Shown here in pieces: positions 26,213-33,502 of a stretch of 34,188 bases of DNA. The position numbers and the translations under genes were made by a program. Position 1 is the stretch's first letter. Every line of letters begins with the position of its first letter. The DNA is from Clostridia bacterium. Its GTDB lineage: Bacteria; Bacillota; Clostridia; JAQVDB01. The stretch is taken from the NCBI GenBank assembly GCA_028698525.1, contig JAQVDB010000022.1, positions 1-34,188 on the forward strand, written 5' to 3'. Under the pieces are notes generated by a model. It was not told the origin of the DNA and made no database searches. It saw only the letters and a program-made list of their open reading frames with translations.

Positions 26213-26236
26213 GGGGATGTTAATTTAAACGTCCCC
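26213..26236. terminator. Possible hairpin between convergent genes
   Basis: GGGGATGTT (26213-26221) pairs with AACGTCCCC shape (26228-26236, one G-U) around the bioY stop codon. There is no T-run, so it is a weak candidate for stopping transcripts arriving from either side. Confidence 0.35.
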
Positions 26237-26777
26237 GAGACACATTATGAGTTATTTTTTTGGATATCAATGCTACCACTGCCGCTTTCAAAATATCCCC
26301 CGGCAGAAATATTACATTGATTTTTACTGCTGAAAGAAAGGTTATATCTGTGCCATTAACATGTTTTAATATAATATATAAATAGGGTACTCCTAATAAA
26401 TAACAAGCTAGTATTCCGGACAAGCAGATAAGGAATGTATTATAAAAACTGCTATTATTATTTAGATATTTTGATGATAATACGCTTACTATATAAGATG
26501 CAATGACAAAACCTATCATGAATCCGAAAGAGGGCTGTAAAACATAGCTTATACCTCCACCTTTTTCAAATATAGGAATACCTAATAGACCTATAAAGAT
26601 ATAAAGTATCTGCGAAAATGCTGCATGCTTAGGTGGCAACAACATTCCGGAAAGGATAACAAAAAATAACTGAAGTGTTATTGAAACCGGGTACATGGGG
26701 ATTTTTATAAATGCACCCACCGCTGTTAAAGCTGAAAAAAATGCAATAAGGATCATATCTCTTGTTTTTATGCCCAT
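26220..26777 (-). CDS. bioY: Biotin transporter substrate-binding subunit BioY
   Basis: BioY is the membrane S-component that binds biotin; it works alone or with a shared ECF energising module. The 185 residues hold six hydrophobic segments. Family hallmarks are IPMYPVSITLQLFFVILSG near the N-terminus, LLGIPIFEKGGGISYVLQPS with the conserved GGGxxY...P segment, and NVIFLPGDILKAAVVALI at the end. ATG 26777 follows AGGAGGT. No bio synthesis genes and no ECF ATPases are nearby, so the energising module must be encoded elsewhere. The promoter carries a BirA operator, so the gene should be off when biotin is plentiful. Confidence 0.95.
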   Translation of the reverse strand: MGIKTRDMILIAFFSALTAVGAFIKIPMYPVSITLQLFFVILSGMLLPPKHAAFSQILYIFIGLLGIPIFEKGGGISYVLQPSFGFMIGFVIASYIVSVLSSKYLNNNSSFYNTFLICLSGILACYLLGVPYLYIILKHVNGTDITFLSAVKINVIFLPGDILKAAVVALISKKITHNVSRGRLN

Positions 26778-26829
26778 TAGCTCTACCTCCTATGTGTCAT
26801 TTAAATGATTATTTAATATTTCCTAATAA

Positions 26830-26884
26830 AGTATAATTCAACGGCACAGGATTGTCAACTAGTAAAACATAAAAGGTTTACAAT
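26830..26884 (-). promoter_or_regulatory. bioY promoter with BirA operator
   Basis: On the minus strand a consensus -35 TTGACA (26858-26853), a 17-base spacer and TATACT (26835-26830) form the promoter. ATTGTCAACT (26851-26860), 14 bases, then GGTTTACAAT (26875-26884) is an inverted repeat matching the Firmicutes BirA operator, and its left arm covers the -35. BirA with biotinyl-AMP would block bioY transcription. Confidence 0.88.
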
Positions 26885-26891
26885 AAGCCTG

Positions 26892-26920
26892 TTGACAAAT
26901 CTGTCTTTATCGACTAGAAT
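26892..26920 (+). promoter_or_regulatory. thiT promoter
   Basis: Consensus TTGACA (26892-26897), 17 bases, TAGAAT (26915-26920). Transcription would begin near 26927, about 20 bases before the riboswitch. The -35 is only seven bases from the BirA operator of the divergent bioY promoter, so BirA might also dampen this promoter (inference). Confidence 0.85.
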
Positions 26921-26947
26921 TGAATAGGCAACTTAATAAGCAGTAAA

Positions 26948-27084
26948 TACGCTGGGGGGGCTTAACCGCTGAGAAGGTGATATATTACCGACCCTTGGAA
27001 CCTGTTAGATAATTCTAACGAAGGGAAGCGTATAATGTGAAACAACATTATGCGCAAGCAAAGAAAAGCTTGCGATTTTTATTT
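26948..27084 (+). promoter_or_regulatory. TPP riboswitch with terminator control of thiT
   Basis: The aptamer (26948-27032) carries the THI-box signatures CTGAGA (26969-26974), ACCCTTGGAACCTG and CGAAGGGAAGCG, closed by P1 (TACGC with GCGTA). An expression platform follows. GCGTATAATGT (27028-27038) can pair with 27045-27055 as antiterminator; it consumes the 3' side of P1 and the first bases of the terminator arm CGCAAGC (27053-27059), which otherwise pairs with GCTTGCG (27068-27074) before a T-rich tail. With thiamine pyrophosphate bound, P1 forms, the terminator is free and thiT is shut off. Confidence 0.96.
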
Positions 27085-27122
27085 CCCCCTAATTGCGTGA
27101 CTTAATGAGAGGGGGTGTATTT

Positions 27123-27770
27123 ATGTCTGCTTCGGATTATTTAAAGTCTGTATTTGAAAAGTTTTCTGAATTAAAACCAGTTACAATCACCATACTTGCA
27201 GTATTTGTTTTGGCTTTTATTATTTATATTATTTCACCTAAAAAAGAAGCTAAAGGATATAATACTAAAATGATAGTCTATGCAGGTCTGTGTATAGCTA
27301 TCTCATTTGTATTATCTTATTTAAGGCTTTACAGATGGCCACAAGGTGGTTCTATAACACCTGCAAGTATGTTGCCCTTGTTTGTGTTTGCTTACTTTTT
27401 TGGAGCTAAGGCTGGAATAACTGCAGGTGCCGCATATGGGCTTCTTCAACTTATCCAGGATCCATATATAGTGCACTGGGCACAGGTTTTTTTGGATTAT
27501 CCTTTAGCGTTTGCAGCTTTAGGCATTGCAGGTTATTTTAAAAATAATTTGCAACTGGGTATAATTGTAGGAGGGTTTTCAAGGTTTTTCTTTTCATTTT
27601 TATCAGGTGTAATATTTTTCGGTGAGTACGCACCTGAAGGGATGAATGTGATATTATACTCAATACTTGTAAATTTACTTATTATTGGGACTGAAACAGT
27701 TATATGCTTGATAGTATCACTTATACCACAGGTTAATTCCATGTTTAAAAACTTGAAGAGCGAAATATAA
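27123..27770 (+). CDS. thiT: Thiamine ECF transporter substrate-binding subunit ThiT
   Basis: ThiT is the membrane S-component that captures thiamine and uses the common ECF module for transport. The 215-residue protein starts at ATG 27123, five bases after GGGGGTG. It has an extra N-terminal membrane helix (about 22-38) ahead of the six-helix core. The thiamine site is seen in SYLRLYRWPQGGSITPASM, followed by LPLFVFAYFFGAKAG, YGLLQLIQDPYIVHWAQ and FLDYPLAFAALG, as in known ThiT proteins, with conserved Trp and Tyr residues. The TPP riboswitch in its leader independently confirms thiamine as substrate. It is single-gene, with a terminator right behind it. Confidence 0.97.
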   Translation: MSASDYLKSVFEKFSELKPVTITILAVFVLAFIIYIISPKKEAKGYNTKMIVYAGLCIAISFVLSYLRLYRWPQGGSITPASMLPLFVFAYFFGAKAGITAGAAYGLLQLIQDPYIVHWAQVFLDYPLAFAALGIAGYFKNNLQLGIIVGGFSRFFFSFLSGVIFFGEYAPEGMNVILYSILVNLLIIGTETVICLIVSLIPQVNSMFKNLKSEI

Positions 27771-27774
27771 CATT

Positions 27775-27808
27775 AAAAAAACAGGATTATTTTTAATCCT
27801 GTTTTTTT
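27775..27808. terminator. Terminator after thiT
   Basis: A perfect 15-bp stem (27775-27789 with 27794-27808) with loop TTTT has A7 on the left and T7 on the right. It is a strong Rho-independent terminator on the plus strand and symmetric enough to act on both. Confidence 0.93.
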
Positions 27809-27894
27809 ATGCATAAGAGTTGTAGAATATTATATAATACAGATTATATATTTGTATTTATATAATAAAATATATTAAAGCAGGTGATTGGAAA

Positions 27895-29295
27895 ATGATT
27901 TTGGATGAAATTATTGAAAGGTATAGGCAGGATATCATAGATCATACTGTTGAGCTTGTAAAGATAAAAAGTGTATTGGCAGATGCACAACCGAACATGC
28001 CTTTCGGGGAAGGGATTAATGACGCTCTTCAATATGTATTGAATTTAGGCAGCAAATTAGGTTTTAAGGCAGTAAACTTGGATGGTTATGCAGGCTATAT
28101 AGAATATGGAAAGGGAAGCGATTTGATAGGTATATTAGTACATTTAGATGTAGTGCCTGAAGGAAAGGGATGGACATTTCCACCGTTTGGAGCAACTATT
28201 CACAAGAATAGGATATATGGAAGAGGGGCAATAGATGATAAATCACCGGCTATTGCATCTATTTTTGCATTGAAGGCATTGATGGAGTCAGGTCAAGATA
28301 TAGATAAGAGGATAAGAATTATCTTTGGAACTAATGAGGAAAATGATTGGGAAGGGATCAATTATTATATCGAAAACGAGGAGATACCATCCTGTGCTAT
28401 CGTGCCTGATGGGGATTTTCCGGTTATAAATGCCGAAAAAGGCATATTGAGCGTACGGCTTTCTGCCAGGGAAAAAACAATTTTTGATACTGAAATTATT
28501 AAGAGCATAAATATAAAGGGCGGAACAAGGGATAATATGGTTCCCGACTTTTGTAAATGTGAGATAGAAATGATGAAAGACTGCCATGTTGAACAATTAT
28601 TACATAAGTTCGATTTATTTATAGAACAGACTGGATATGATATGAAATTTGAAAGGGATGATAACAAAGCAGCGATTATTTCCCATGGTATTTCAGCTCA
28701 TGCCAGTATTCCTGAAGAAGGGAAAAATGCAGTTATGCAGCTCATCATGTTTTTAAGCGCTCTAAAACCTTGTATAAAAAGCAAGTTTGTAAATTTTATC
28801 GCTGACAAGATAGGTATGGACAACCATGGTACATTGATAGGATTGGATTTACAGGATGAGATATCTGGGAACCTTACTTTAAATCCTGCGTTGATAGATT
28901 TAGATGATGATAGGGCTATATTGACTATCAATATAAGATATCCTGTTACTTATTCTAAAGATGAAATATTGATGAGGTTGTTGGATGCTACACAAGCTTA
29001 TAATATAGATATTGAAACAACCAGTCATATGAAATCCCATTATGTGCCTGAGGATTCTATATTAGTAAAAACCTTAGTTGATGTATATAATTCCAGTATG
29101 AACAGTAAGTTGACACCATTATCAACAGGTGGAGGTACATATGCAAGGGCTTTAGAGAATGCTGTAGCCTTTGGTCCGTCATTCCCACATACTCCCAAAC
29201 TTGCCCATCAAAAGGATGAATATGTGGATATAGATGATTTGATAAAGAGCTGCAAAATCTATGTTAGGGCATTACACAAACTTTGTAAACAATAG
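27895..29295 (+). CDS. M20-family metallopeptidase, PepV/Sapep-type dipeptidase
   Basis: A 466-residue cytoplasmic dipeptidase, probably with two zinc or manganese ions, that cuts dipeptides. Metal ligands are seen in GILVHLDVVPEGKGW (His and following Asp), YGRGAIDDKSP (bridging Asp) and FGTNEENDW (catalytic Glu pair), with VPDGDFPVINAEKGI after them. A lid domain occupies the middle and HTPKLAHQKDEYV supplies the last histidine. Sapep/PepV proteins of 460-470 residues match in length and order. A role as ArgE (acetylornithine deacetylase) was considered, because the arginine cluster lacks argJ and argE, but the motifs and length fit the dipeptidase branch better. ATG 27895 has CAGGTGATTGG before it. 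The DUF503 gene follows after 25 bases. Confidence 0.9.
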   Translation: MILDEIIERYRQDIIDHTVELVKIKSVLADAQPNMPFGEGINDALQYVLNLGSKLGFKAVNLDGYAGYIEYGKGSDLIGILVHLDVVPEGKGWTFPPFGATIHKNRIYGRGAIDDKSPAIASIFALKALMESGQDIDKRIRIIFGTNEENDWEGINYYIENEEIPSCAIVPDGDFPVINAEKGILSVRLSAREKTIFDTEIIKSINIKGGTRDNMVPDFCKCEIEMMKDCHVEQLLHKFDLFIEQTGYDMKFERDDNKAAIISHGISAHASIPEEGKNAVMQLIMFLSALKPCIKSKFVNFIADKIGMDNHGTLIGLDLQDEISGNLTLNPALIDLDDDRAILTINIRYPVTYSKDEILMRLLDATQAYNIDIETTSHMKSHYVPEDSILVKTLVDVYNSSMNSKLTPLSTGGGTYARALENAVAFGPSFPHTPKLAHQKDEYVDIDDLIKSCKIYVRALHKLCKQ

Positions 29296-29320
29296 ATATC
29301 TGATATTTTAGGGGGATAAA

Positions 29321-29602
29321 ATGTTTGTTTGTATATGTACTATAAAATTACATGTTTATAGCTCACACTCGTTAAAAGATAAGAGAAGTGTAATAAAGAG
29401 TATAATTCAAAGAGTTAAATGCAAATTCAACGTATCCATAGCAGAAATTGATTATTTGGATATTTTGACAAAGTCGGAAATTGGAATAGCATGTGTAGGT
29501 AATAGCGCAACGAGATGTAGTGCAGCTATGGACAGAGTTATAGATTTTGTTGAAAATGATTTACGTATAGAAATAATAGATATAAATAAGGAAATACTAT
29601 AA
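29321..29602 (+). CDS. DUF503 (YlxP-like) protein
   Basis: The 93-residue protein shows the DUF503 layout: a beta strand FVCICTIKLHV, the signature SHSLKDKRSVIKSIIQRVK, then KFNVSIAEID, and a C-terminal amphipathic helix. The family is usually encoded near nusA/infB/rbfA as YlxP, and its function is not established. Here it follows the dipeptidase by 25 bases, away from that operon, so it may be a second copy. ATG 29321 comes after GGGGG with normal spacing. A hairpin follows its stop. Confidence 0.9.
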   Translation: MFVCICTIKLHVYSSHSLKDKRSVIKSIIQRVKCKFNVSIAEIDYLDILTKSEIGIACVGNSATRCSAAMDRVIDFVENDLRIEIIDINKEIL

Positions 29603-29608
29603 ATAACT

Positions 29609-29636
29609 TAAGGGATTCCTTTTACGGAATCCCTTA
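29609..29636 (+). terminator. Hairpin after the DUF503 gene
   Basis: TAAGGGATTCC (29609-29619) pairs perfectly with 29626-29636 over a TTTTAC loop. Only a short A/T-rich tail follows, so it is a probable but not ideal terminator. Confidence 0.7.
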
Positions 29637-29670
29637 TAAAAAATTTATAGTAAAAAAAGGAGGGAGTAAA

Positions 29671-29752
29671 ATGAAAAAAATTTAGTATTATGTTAGTATT
29701 GCTTGTTGGTTGTGGTTGTAACTTTTACAACTATATTATAAGGCTTATCTAG
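29671..29752 (+). pseudogene. Truncated lipoprotein leader with an A-run frameshift
   Basis: An excellent ribosome site (AAGGAGGGAG) precedes ATG 29671, yet the frame stops after four codons. The ATG is followed by seven A residues. With six, the reading would be MKKFSIMLVLLVGCGCNFYN, a textbook lipoprotein signal with lipobox LVGC, stopping at 29750-29752. So even the repaired frame gives only 26 codons, which suggests a decayed lipoprotein gene. Homopolymer slippage (phase variation) or a sequencing error are alternatives. The rest of the gap to the next gene (29753-29914) is AT-rich, and I see no gene or clear promoter in it. Confidence 0.5.
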
Positions 29753-29914
29753 CATTAAGTAAAGGGGTATATCCGAAATTTATAATTTTGGAATAAATTT
29801 TGCTAGTGAAATATAGTAAATATGTACAAAAAATATTTGTAATCATAGATTTATATAAATACGATGGTATAAAAACTTGTAAAAACAGGCAGATTATAAG
29901 TGGAGGTGATTAAA

Positions 29915-30286
29915 ATGGCAGATGAACAGGGACAAAAAACAGAAAACAAGGGAACAGGATTGCTAGGGATTATAATAAGGTTTATTATTGCCGCGATAGT
30001 GTTGTTGATCACATCTTATTTAGTGCCTGGATTTGATAGAATGACTTTTGGTACGGCTTTAGTGGCGGCTATAGTCATATCGCTTTTAGATTACGCTATA
30101 AATAGATTGTTTAAATTTGATGCCTCTCCATTCGGAAGGGGCATAGTAGGTTTTTTAGTTTCTGCTCTGATAATCTATTTAAGCCAATTTATCATTCCAG
30201 GCATGGAGGTTACAGCATTAGGAGCAATTATTGCTGCCTTTGTAATAGGAATTTTTGACATGATAATTCCTATTGATGTAATGTAA
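29915..30286 (+). CDS. Small four-helix membrane protein, PF04020 (superfamily IV holin-like)
   Basis: The 123-residue protein begins with a charged leader (ADEQGQKTENKGT) and has four membrane segments: IIIRFIIAAIVLLITSYLVPGF, FGTALVAAIVISLLDYAINR, GIVGFLVSALIIYLSQFIIPGM and ALGAIIAAFVIGIFDMIIP split around short loops. The repeated (Y/I)xxPGx turns and the LLDYAINRLF segment are typical of PF04020 proteins, common in Firmicutes and of unknown function. GGAGGTG six bases before ATG 29915 sets the start; the GTG at 29900 precedes that site. It ends in a terminator and is monocistronic. Confidence 0.8.
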   Translation: MADEQGQKTENKGTGLLGIIIRFIIAAIVLLITSYLVPGFDRMTFGTALVAAIVISLLDYAINRLFKFDASPFGRGIVGFLVSALIIYLSQFIIPGMEVTALGAIIAAFVIGIFDMIIPIDVM

Positions 30287-30319
30287 AGACCGGATTTTCT
30301 AAATCTGGTCTTTTTTATT
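30285..30319 (+). terminator. Terminator after the PF04020-like gene
   Basis: AAAGACCGGATTT (30285-30297) pairs with 30301-30313 (one G-U) over the loop TCT and runs into T residues (30311-30316 and on). A good Rho-independent terminator. Confidence 0.9.
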
Positions 30320-30415
30320 TACACAGTTGTTGGCTATACATTATAATAAAGATTAAGGTTGGAACGGGAAACTTTGACCTAATAGTCCATAATACAAGGC
30401 AGGTGTGGTGTATAA

Positions 30416-30919
30416 ATGTCTCGAAAGACAAAAAAAGATATGATTTTATATATTTTTGATAAATATCATTTGAAGGAAGCTAGTATAGAAGAGATAGACT
30501 TGATAAATGATAAACTGACCATATATTTAGGCAGAGGAGGTAAAACGTCCAGAGGATATATAGCAGATGTATTGAAAGACGATGGGAAATGTGTAACATA
30601 TGAACCTTCATATGGTCGGCTGGAAGGCGAATATAATGATGTATTTAAAAATATTCTTAAGTTTAAGACTGTAGACCAGGCTAAAGAGACTATCAGAAAT
30701 CTTGACAGTCTTTATAGAATGTATAAAAAGCATGGGGATGACAAAGGTATTGAATTGTGTGAATGGCATGCTTTGAAGGGTTGGCAGATGTCCCAAGCTA
30801 TCAGCATGAAAAAGAGTGTAGACATATATATCAGGCAAGAAAAACGTCAGATATCCGAGTATTTTTTAAAATGGTATAACAATCATGATTTATCTTTCAC
30901 AGAAACACCAGGCCAGTAA
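30416..30919 (+). CDS. Uncharacterised protein, 167 residues
   Basis: I do not recognise a family. The protein is soluble, with no signal or membrane segment, and is rich in charged residues. It begins with a small basic helix (MSRKTKKDMILYIFDKYHL), then a strand-rich part with YLGRGGKTSRGYIADVLKDDG, and ends mostly helical with a WHALKGWQMSQA segment and YFLKWYNN. The glycine-rich GRGGKTSRGY turn might contact nucleotide or nucleic acid, but this is only an impression. Codon use matches the surroundings. The ribosome site before ATG 30416 is weak (AGGTGTGGTG). Upstream is a terminator; downstream, 171 bases lead to the spore enzyme gene, so it is probably its own unit. Confidence 0.7.
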   Translation: MSRKTKKDMILYIFDKYHLKEASIEEIDLINDKLTIYLGRGGKTSRGYIADVLKDDGKCVTYEPSYGRLEGEYNDVFKNILKFKTVDQAKETIRNLDSLYRMYKKHGDDKGIELCEWHALKGWQMSQAISMKKSVDIYIRQEKRQISEYFLKWYNNHDLSFTETPGQ

Positions 30920-31090
30920 AAAATGGTATCATGTCGCTATTTATAAGAAGTTTAACAATTACTTAACAATTTCTTAATATTCTTTAATGAATAGTAAACA
31001 ATCCTCTTTTAGCTTGTTTTTAAGATTTGATAAAAACTAAAAAATAAGTAAAATACTATTATGTAAACCAATAAGCTGGGAGGGGTACTA

Positions 31091-31960
31091 TTGAAGTTTA
31101 ATTTGAAGAAAATATCTATTGTCCTTGTAATAATTCTTGCAACTGTTTTTGTGATAAATACAATGGCCAATGATGTATATGCAGCAGGATTATTGAAAGT
31201 CGGAAGTAGGGGAGAACAGGTAGCAAAGTTACAAAAGACTTTAAAAGGTAAAGGATATTATAGATATGCCAATATTACCGGATATTATGGAAATATAACT
31301 CGGGATGCTGTTATTAAGTTTCAGAGAGATTGCAAGATATCAGCAGATGGTATTGCAGGTCCTGTCACCTTAGGAAGGTTGTACGGCACAGGTAGTGTTC
31401 TAAAGAACGGTGACTCAGGCTGGAAGGTAACTCAGCTCCAGCAACAATTAAAAAAAGCAGGGTTTTTTAATAGTAAGGTCACAGGATACTATGGTGATCT
31501 AACTCAAGATTCGGTTAAGAGATTTCAATGGAACTACGGTTTATCAGTGGACGGAATAGCAGGTCAGAATACTTTGAGCAGGTTAAATAAGTATGATGGT
31601 GATATATATTGGCTTGCTAGAATAATACATGCAGAATCTTCAGGAGAAAGTTACTCAGGCAAGCTTGCGGTGGGTAACGTGGTGATGAACAGGGTAAGAT
31701 CTGGTAAATTTCCTAATACGGTATATGGTGTTATTTTTGAGTATTATAAAGGTATACCTCAGTTTAGTCCGGTTGCAAACGGTACTATATATAATAATCC
31801 GTCGTCTGAAAGCTATAGGGCGGCAAGGGAAGCATATAGCGGCAATAATATAGTTGGTTCTGCACTTTATTTCTTTAATTCAGGCAAAGCGGTAGGACGA
31901 TGGATTACAAGCAGCAGAAAATTTGCAGGCCATATAGGAAATCATACTTTTTATTATTAA
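31091..31960 (+). CDS. sleB: Spore cortex-lytic enzyme, SleB type
   Basis: This exported hydrolase degrades cortex peptidoglycan during germination. The 289-residue protein has a signal peptide (basic MKFNLKK, hydrophobic core, cleavage near VYAAG about residue 32), two peptidoglycan-binding repeats (LKVGSRGEQVAKLQKTLKGK to about 100; LKNGDSGWKVTQLQQQLKKA to about 165), and a hydrolase domain (IYWLARIIHAESSGE with the catalytic Glu, VGNVVMNRVRSGKFP, GIPQFSPVANGTI, ALYFFN). TTG 31091 is the start, five bases after GGGAGGGG. Two binding repeats instead of one are an extra compared with Bacillus SleB. No ypeB follows, so its partner must be elsewhere or absent. A possible but weak sporulation promoter (TGATAA 31027-31032 with AATACTA 31051-31057, 18-base gap) lies upstream. 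Confidence 0.92.
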   Translation: MKFNLKKISIVLVIILATVFVINTMANDVYAAGLLKVGSRGEQVAKLQKTLKGKGYYRYANITGYYGNITRDAVIKFQRDCKISADGIAGPVTLGRLYGTGSVLKNGDSGWKVTQLQQQLKKAGFFNSKVTGYYGDLTQDSVKRFQWNYGLSVDGIAGQNTLSRLNKYDGDIYWLARIIHAESSGESYSGKLAVGNVVMNRVRSGKFPNTVYGVIFEYYKGIPQFSPVANGTIYNNPSSESYRAAREAYSGNNIVGSALYFFNSGKAVGRWITSSRKFAGHIGNHTFYY

Positions 31961-31968
31961 TCGCTGGG

Positions 31969-31997
31969 AGGACCTCTTTAAAGGGGTCCTTTTTTTC
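31969..31997 (+). terminator. Terminator after sleB
   Basis: AGGACCTCTT (31969-31978) pairs with 31981-31990 (one G-U) across a two-base gap; in practice the top of the stem opens to a larger loop. A run of T residues follows (31990-31996). A strong terminator. Confidence 0.9.
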
Positions 31998-32096
31998 TGA
32001 TTAGAGGTTTTGCGTGTTTCTATTTAGTTATTTAAAGTATATAATAATAGATATACTAGTACATTATAAAAACTTGAATCATTGAAGGAGGATTTG

Positions 32097-32258
32097 ATGC
32101 ATAAAACGTGTAAGATACTAGGCTTTGGCCTGATTGTTGGACTTTTAGGATATGGTGTATATAAAGTGATAAGGCATAAGATGTGTTGTCAAAAGGAGCA
32201 AAGCTGGATAATTGAAAGGACTAAATATGGTAATATAATATATAAAGAGCAATATTGA
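32097..32258 (+). CDS. Small single-pass membrane protein, 53 residues
   Basis: An ATG six bases after AAGGAGG opens a 53-codon frame. The protein has a basic start (MHKTCK), one membrane helix (ILGFGLIVGLLGYGVYKVI, about residues 7-25), then a basic cytoplasmic tail with HKMCCQKEQSW and TKYGNIIYKEQY. The strong ribosome site and the sensible topology support a real gene. No family recognised. It lies between sleB and the amidohydrolase gene, 66 bases before the latter, and may share its transcript. The adjacent cysteines (CC) near the membrane could be modified or bind metal (speculation). Confidence 0.7.
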   Translation: MHKTCKILGFGLIVGLLGYGVYKVIRHKMCCQKEQSWIIERTKYGNIIYKEQY

Positions 32259-32324
32259 TTATTTTAACCAATATGCTTATAGGCAATGGATGATAATAAA
32301 AAGCATACAGGAGGATAAAAAAAT

Positions 32325-33482
32325 ATGATTTTAATTAAAAATGCCAAAATATTAACTATGGCCGGGAAGGATTATGATAACGCCGATATTTTAATTGAAA
32401 ACAAAAAAATAAAAAAGGTAGCACAAAACATCGATGCAGAAGGGGATGTTATCAAGATTGATTGTACAGGCAAGTATGTTATGCCTGGAATGGTAGATGC
32501 GCACTGCCATATCGGTATGTGGGAAGATGCTATAGGATTTGAAGGGGCGGATGGAAACGAGGGTACTGACCCTGTTACCCCTCATTTGAGGGCGATAGAT
32601 GGTGTAAATCCTATTGATAGGTGTTTTGAGGAAGCGAGAGAAAATGGTGTTACTACGGTAGTAACAGGACCGGGTAGCGCTAATGTTATAGGAGGACAAT
32701 TTGCAGCCCTTAAGACTGTAGGTAAAAGTGTGGAGGATATGGTTATAAAAGAACCGGTTGCCTTGAAAGTTGCTTTTGGGGAGAACCCTAAAAGTGTATA
32801 CAGCAAGCAGAAAAAAGCGCCTAGCACCAGGATGGCGACTGCTGCTATTTTAAGAGAAACTTTGATAAAAGCAATGGAATACAAGGGAAAAATTGAAAGC
32901 TCCAAACGTGATGGTGACAAAAAGCCTGAAAGAGATTTAAAGTTGGAAGTACTTGTTAAGGTTTTAAATGGTGAGATACCTTTGAAGGCACATGCCCATA
33001 GGGCAGATGATATACTTACTGCTATCAGGATAGCAAGGGAGTTTAATGTGAACATCACTATAGATCATTGTACTGAAGGACACAAAATAGTAGATTATCT
33101 TATAGAGGCAGATGTCCCTGTTATAGTAGGACCTACTTTAAGTGAGAGATCAAAGTATGAATTAAAAGAGCTGAACTTTAAAACTCCTGGTATTTTATCC
33201 AAAGCAGGTCTTGACGTTGCTTTAATGACTGATCATCCGGTAATACCCATACAATATCTTCCCGTATGTGCAGCTCTTGCTGTTAGAGAAGGCATGGATG
33301 AGCAACAAGCATTGAAAGCAATAACAATAAATCCTGCCAAGATAATAGGCCTTGATGACAGAATAGGAAGCATTGAGCCAGGGAAAGATGCTGATATAGT
33401 GGTGTTAGATGGACATCCTTTGGAGTTTATCACTAAAACATATATGGTAATGATAAATGGGGATATTGTTTTTAGAAGATGA
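32325..33482 (+). CDS. Amidohydrolase of the imidazolonepropionase-like group
   Basis: The 385-residue cytoplasmic metal enzyme belongs to the amidohydrolase superfamily: an N-terminal beta-sandwich strip (MILIKNAKILTM), metal ligands HCHIG after GMVDA, a TIM-barrel core with KAHAHRADD, ITIDHCTEGHK and MTDHPVIPIQY carrying the later ligands, and the C-terminal signature NPAKIIGLDDRIGSIEPGKDADIVV. The usual carboxylated lysine is not obvious, consistent with the branch that holds HutI-like and uncharacterised deacylases. The substrate is unknown: no histidine-degradation genes are near, and a nagA gene begins 20 bases later, so it may act on an acylated or cyclic amide linked to amino-sugar use (inference). 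AGGAGGA precedes ATG 32325. Confidence 0.88.
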   Translation: MILIKNAKILTMAGKDYDNADILIENKKIKKVAQNIDAEGDVIKIDCTGKYVMPGMVDAHCHIGMWEDAIGFEGADGNEGTDPVTPHLRAIDGVNPIDRCFEEARENGVTTVVTGPGSANVIGGQFAALKTVGKSVEDMVIKEPVALKVAFGENPKSVYSKQKKAPSTRMATAAILRETLIKAMEYKGKIESSKRDGDKKPERDLKLEVLVKVLNGEIPLKAHAHRADDILTAIRIAREFNVNITIDHCTEGHKIVDYLIEADVPVIVGPTLSERSKYELKELNFKTPGILSKAGLDVALMTDHPVIPIQYLPVCAALAVREGMDEQQALKAITINPAKIIGLDDRIGSIEPGKDADIVVLDGHPLEFITKTYMVMINGDIVFRR

Positions 33483-33502
33483 ACGAATAGGAAGTGTTGA
33501 TT

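Noticed and set aside
27895-29295. M20 peptidase as ArgE (acetylornithine deacetylase)
   Set aside because: Length and motif order (HLDVVPEG, GRGAIDDKSP) fit the PepV/Sapep dipeptidases, and it is far from the arginine genes with no ARG box.
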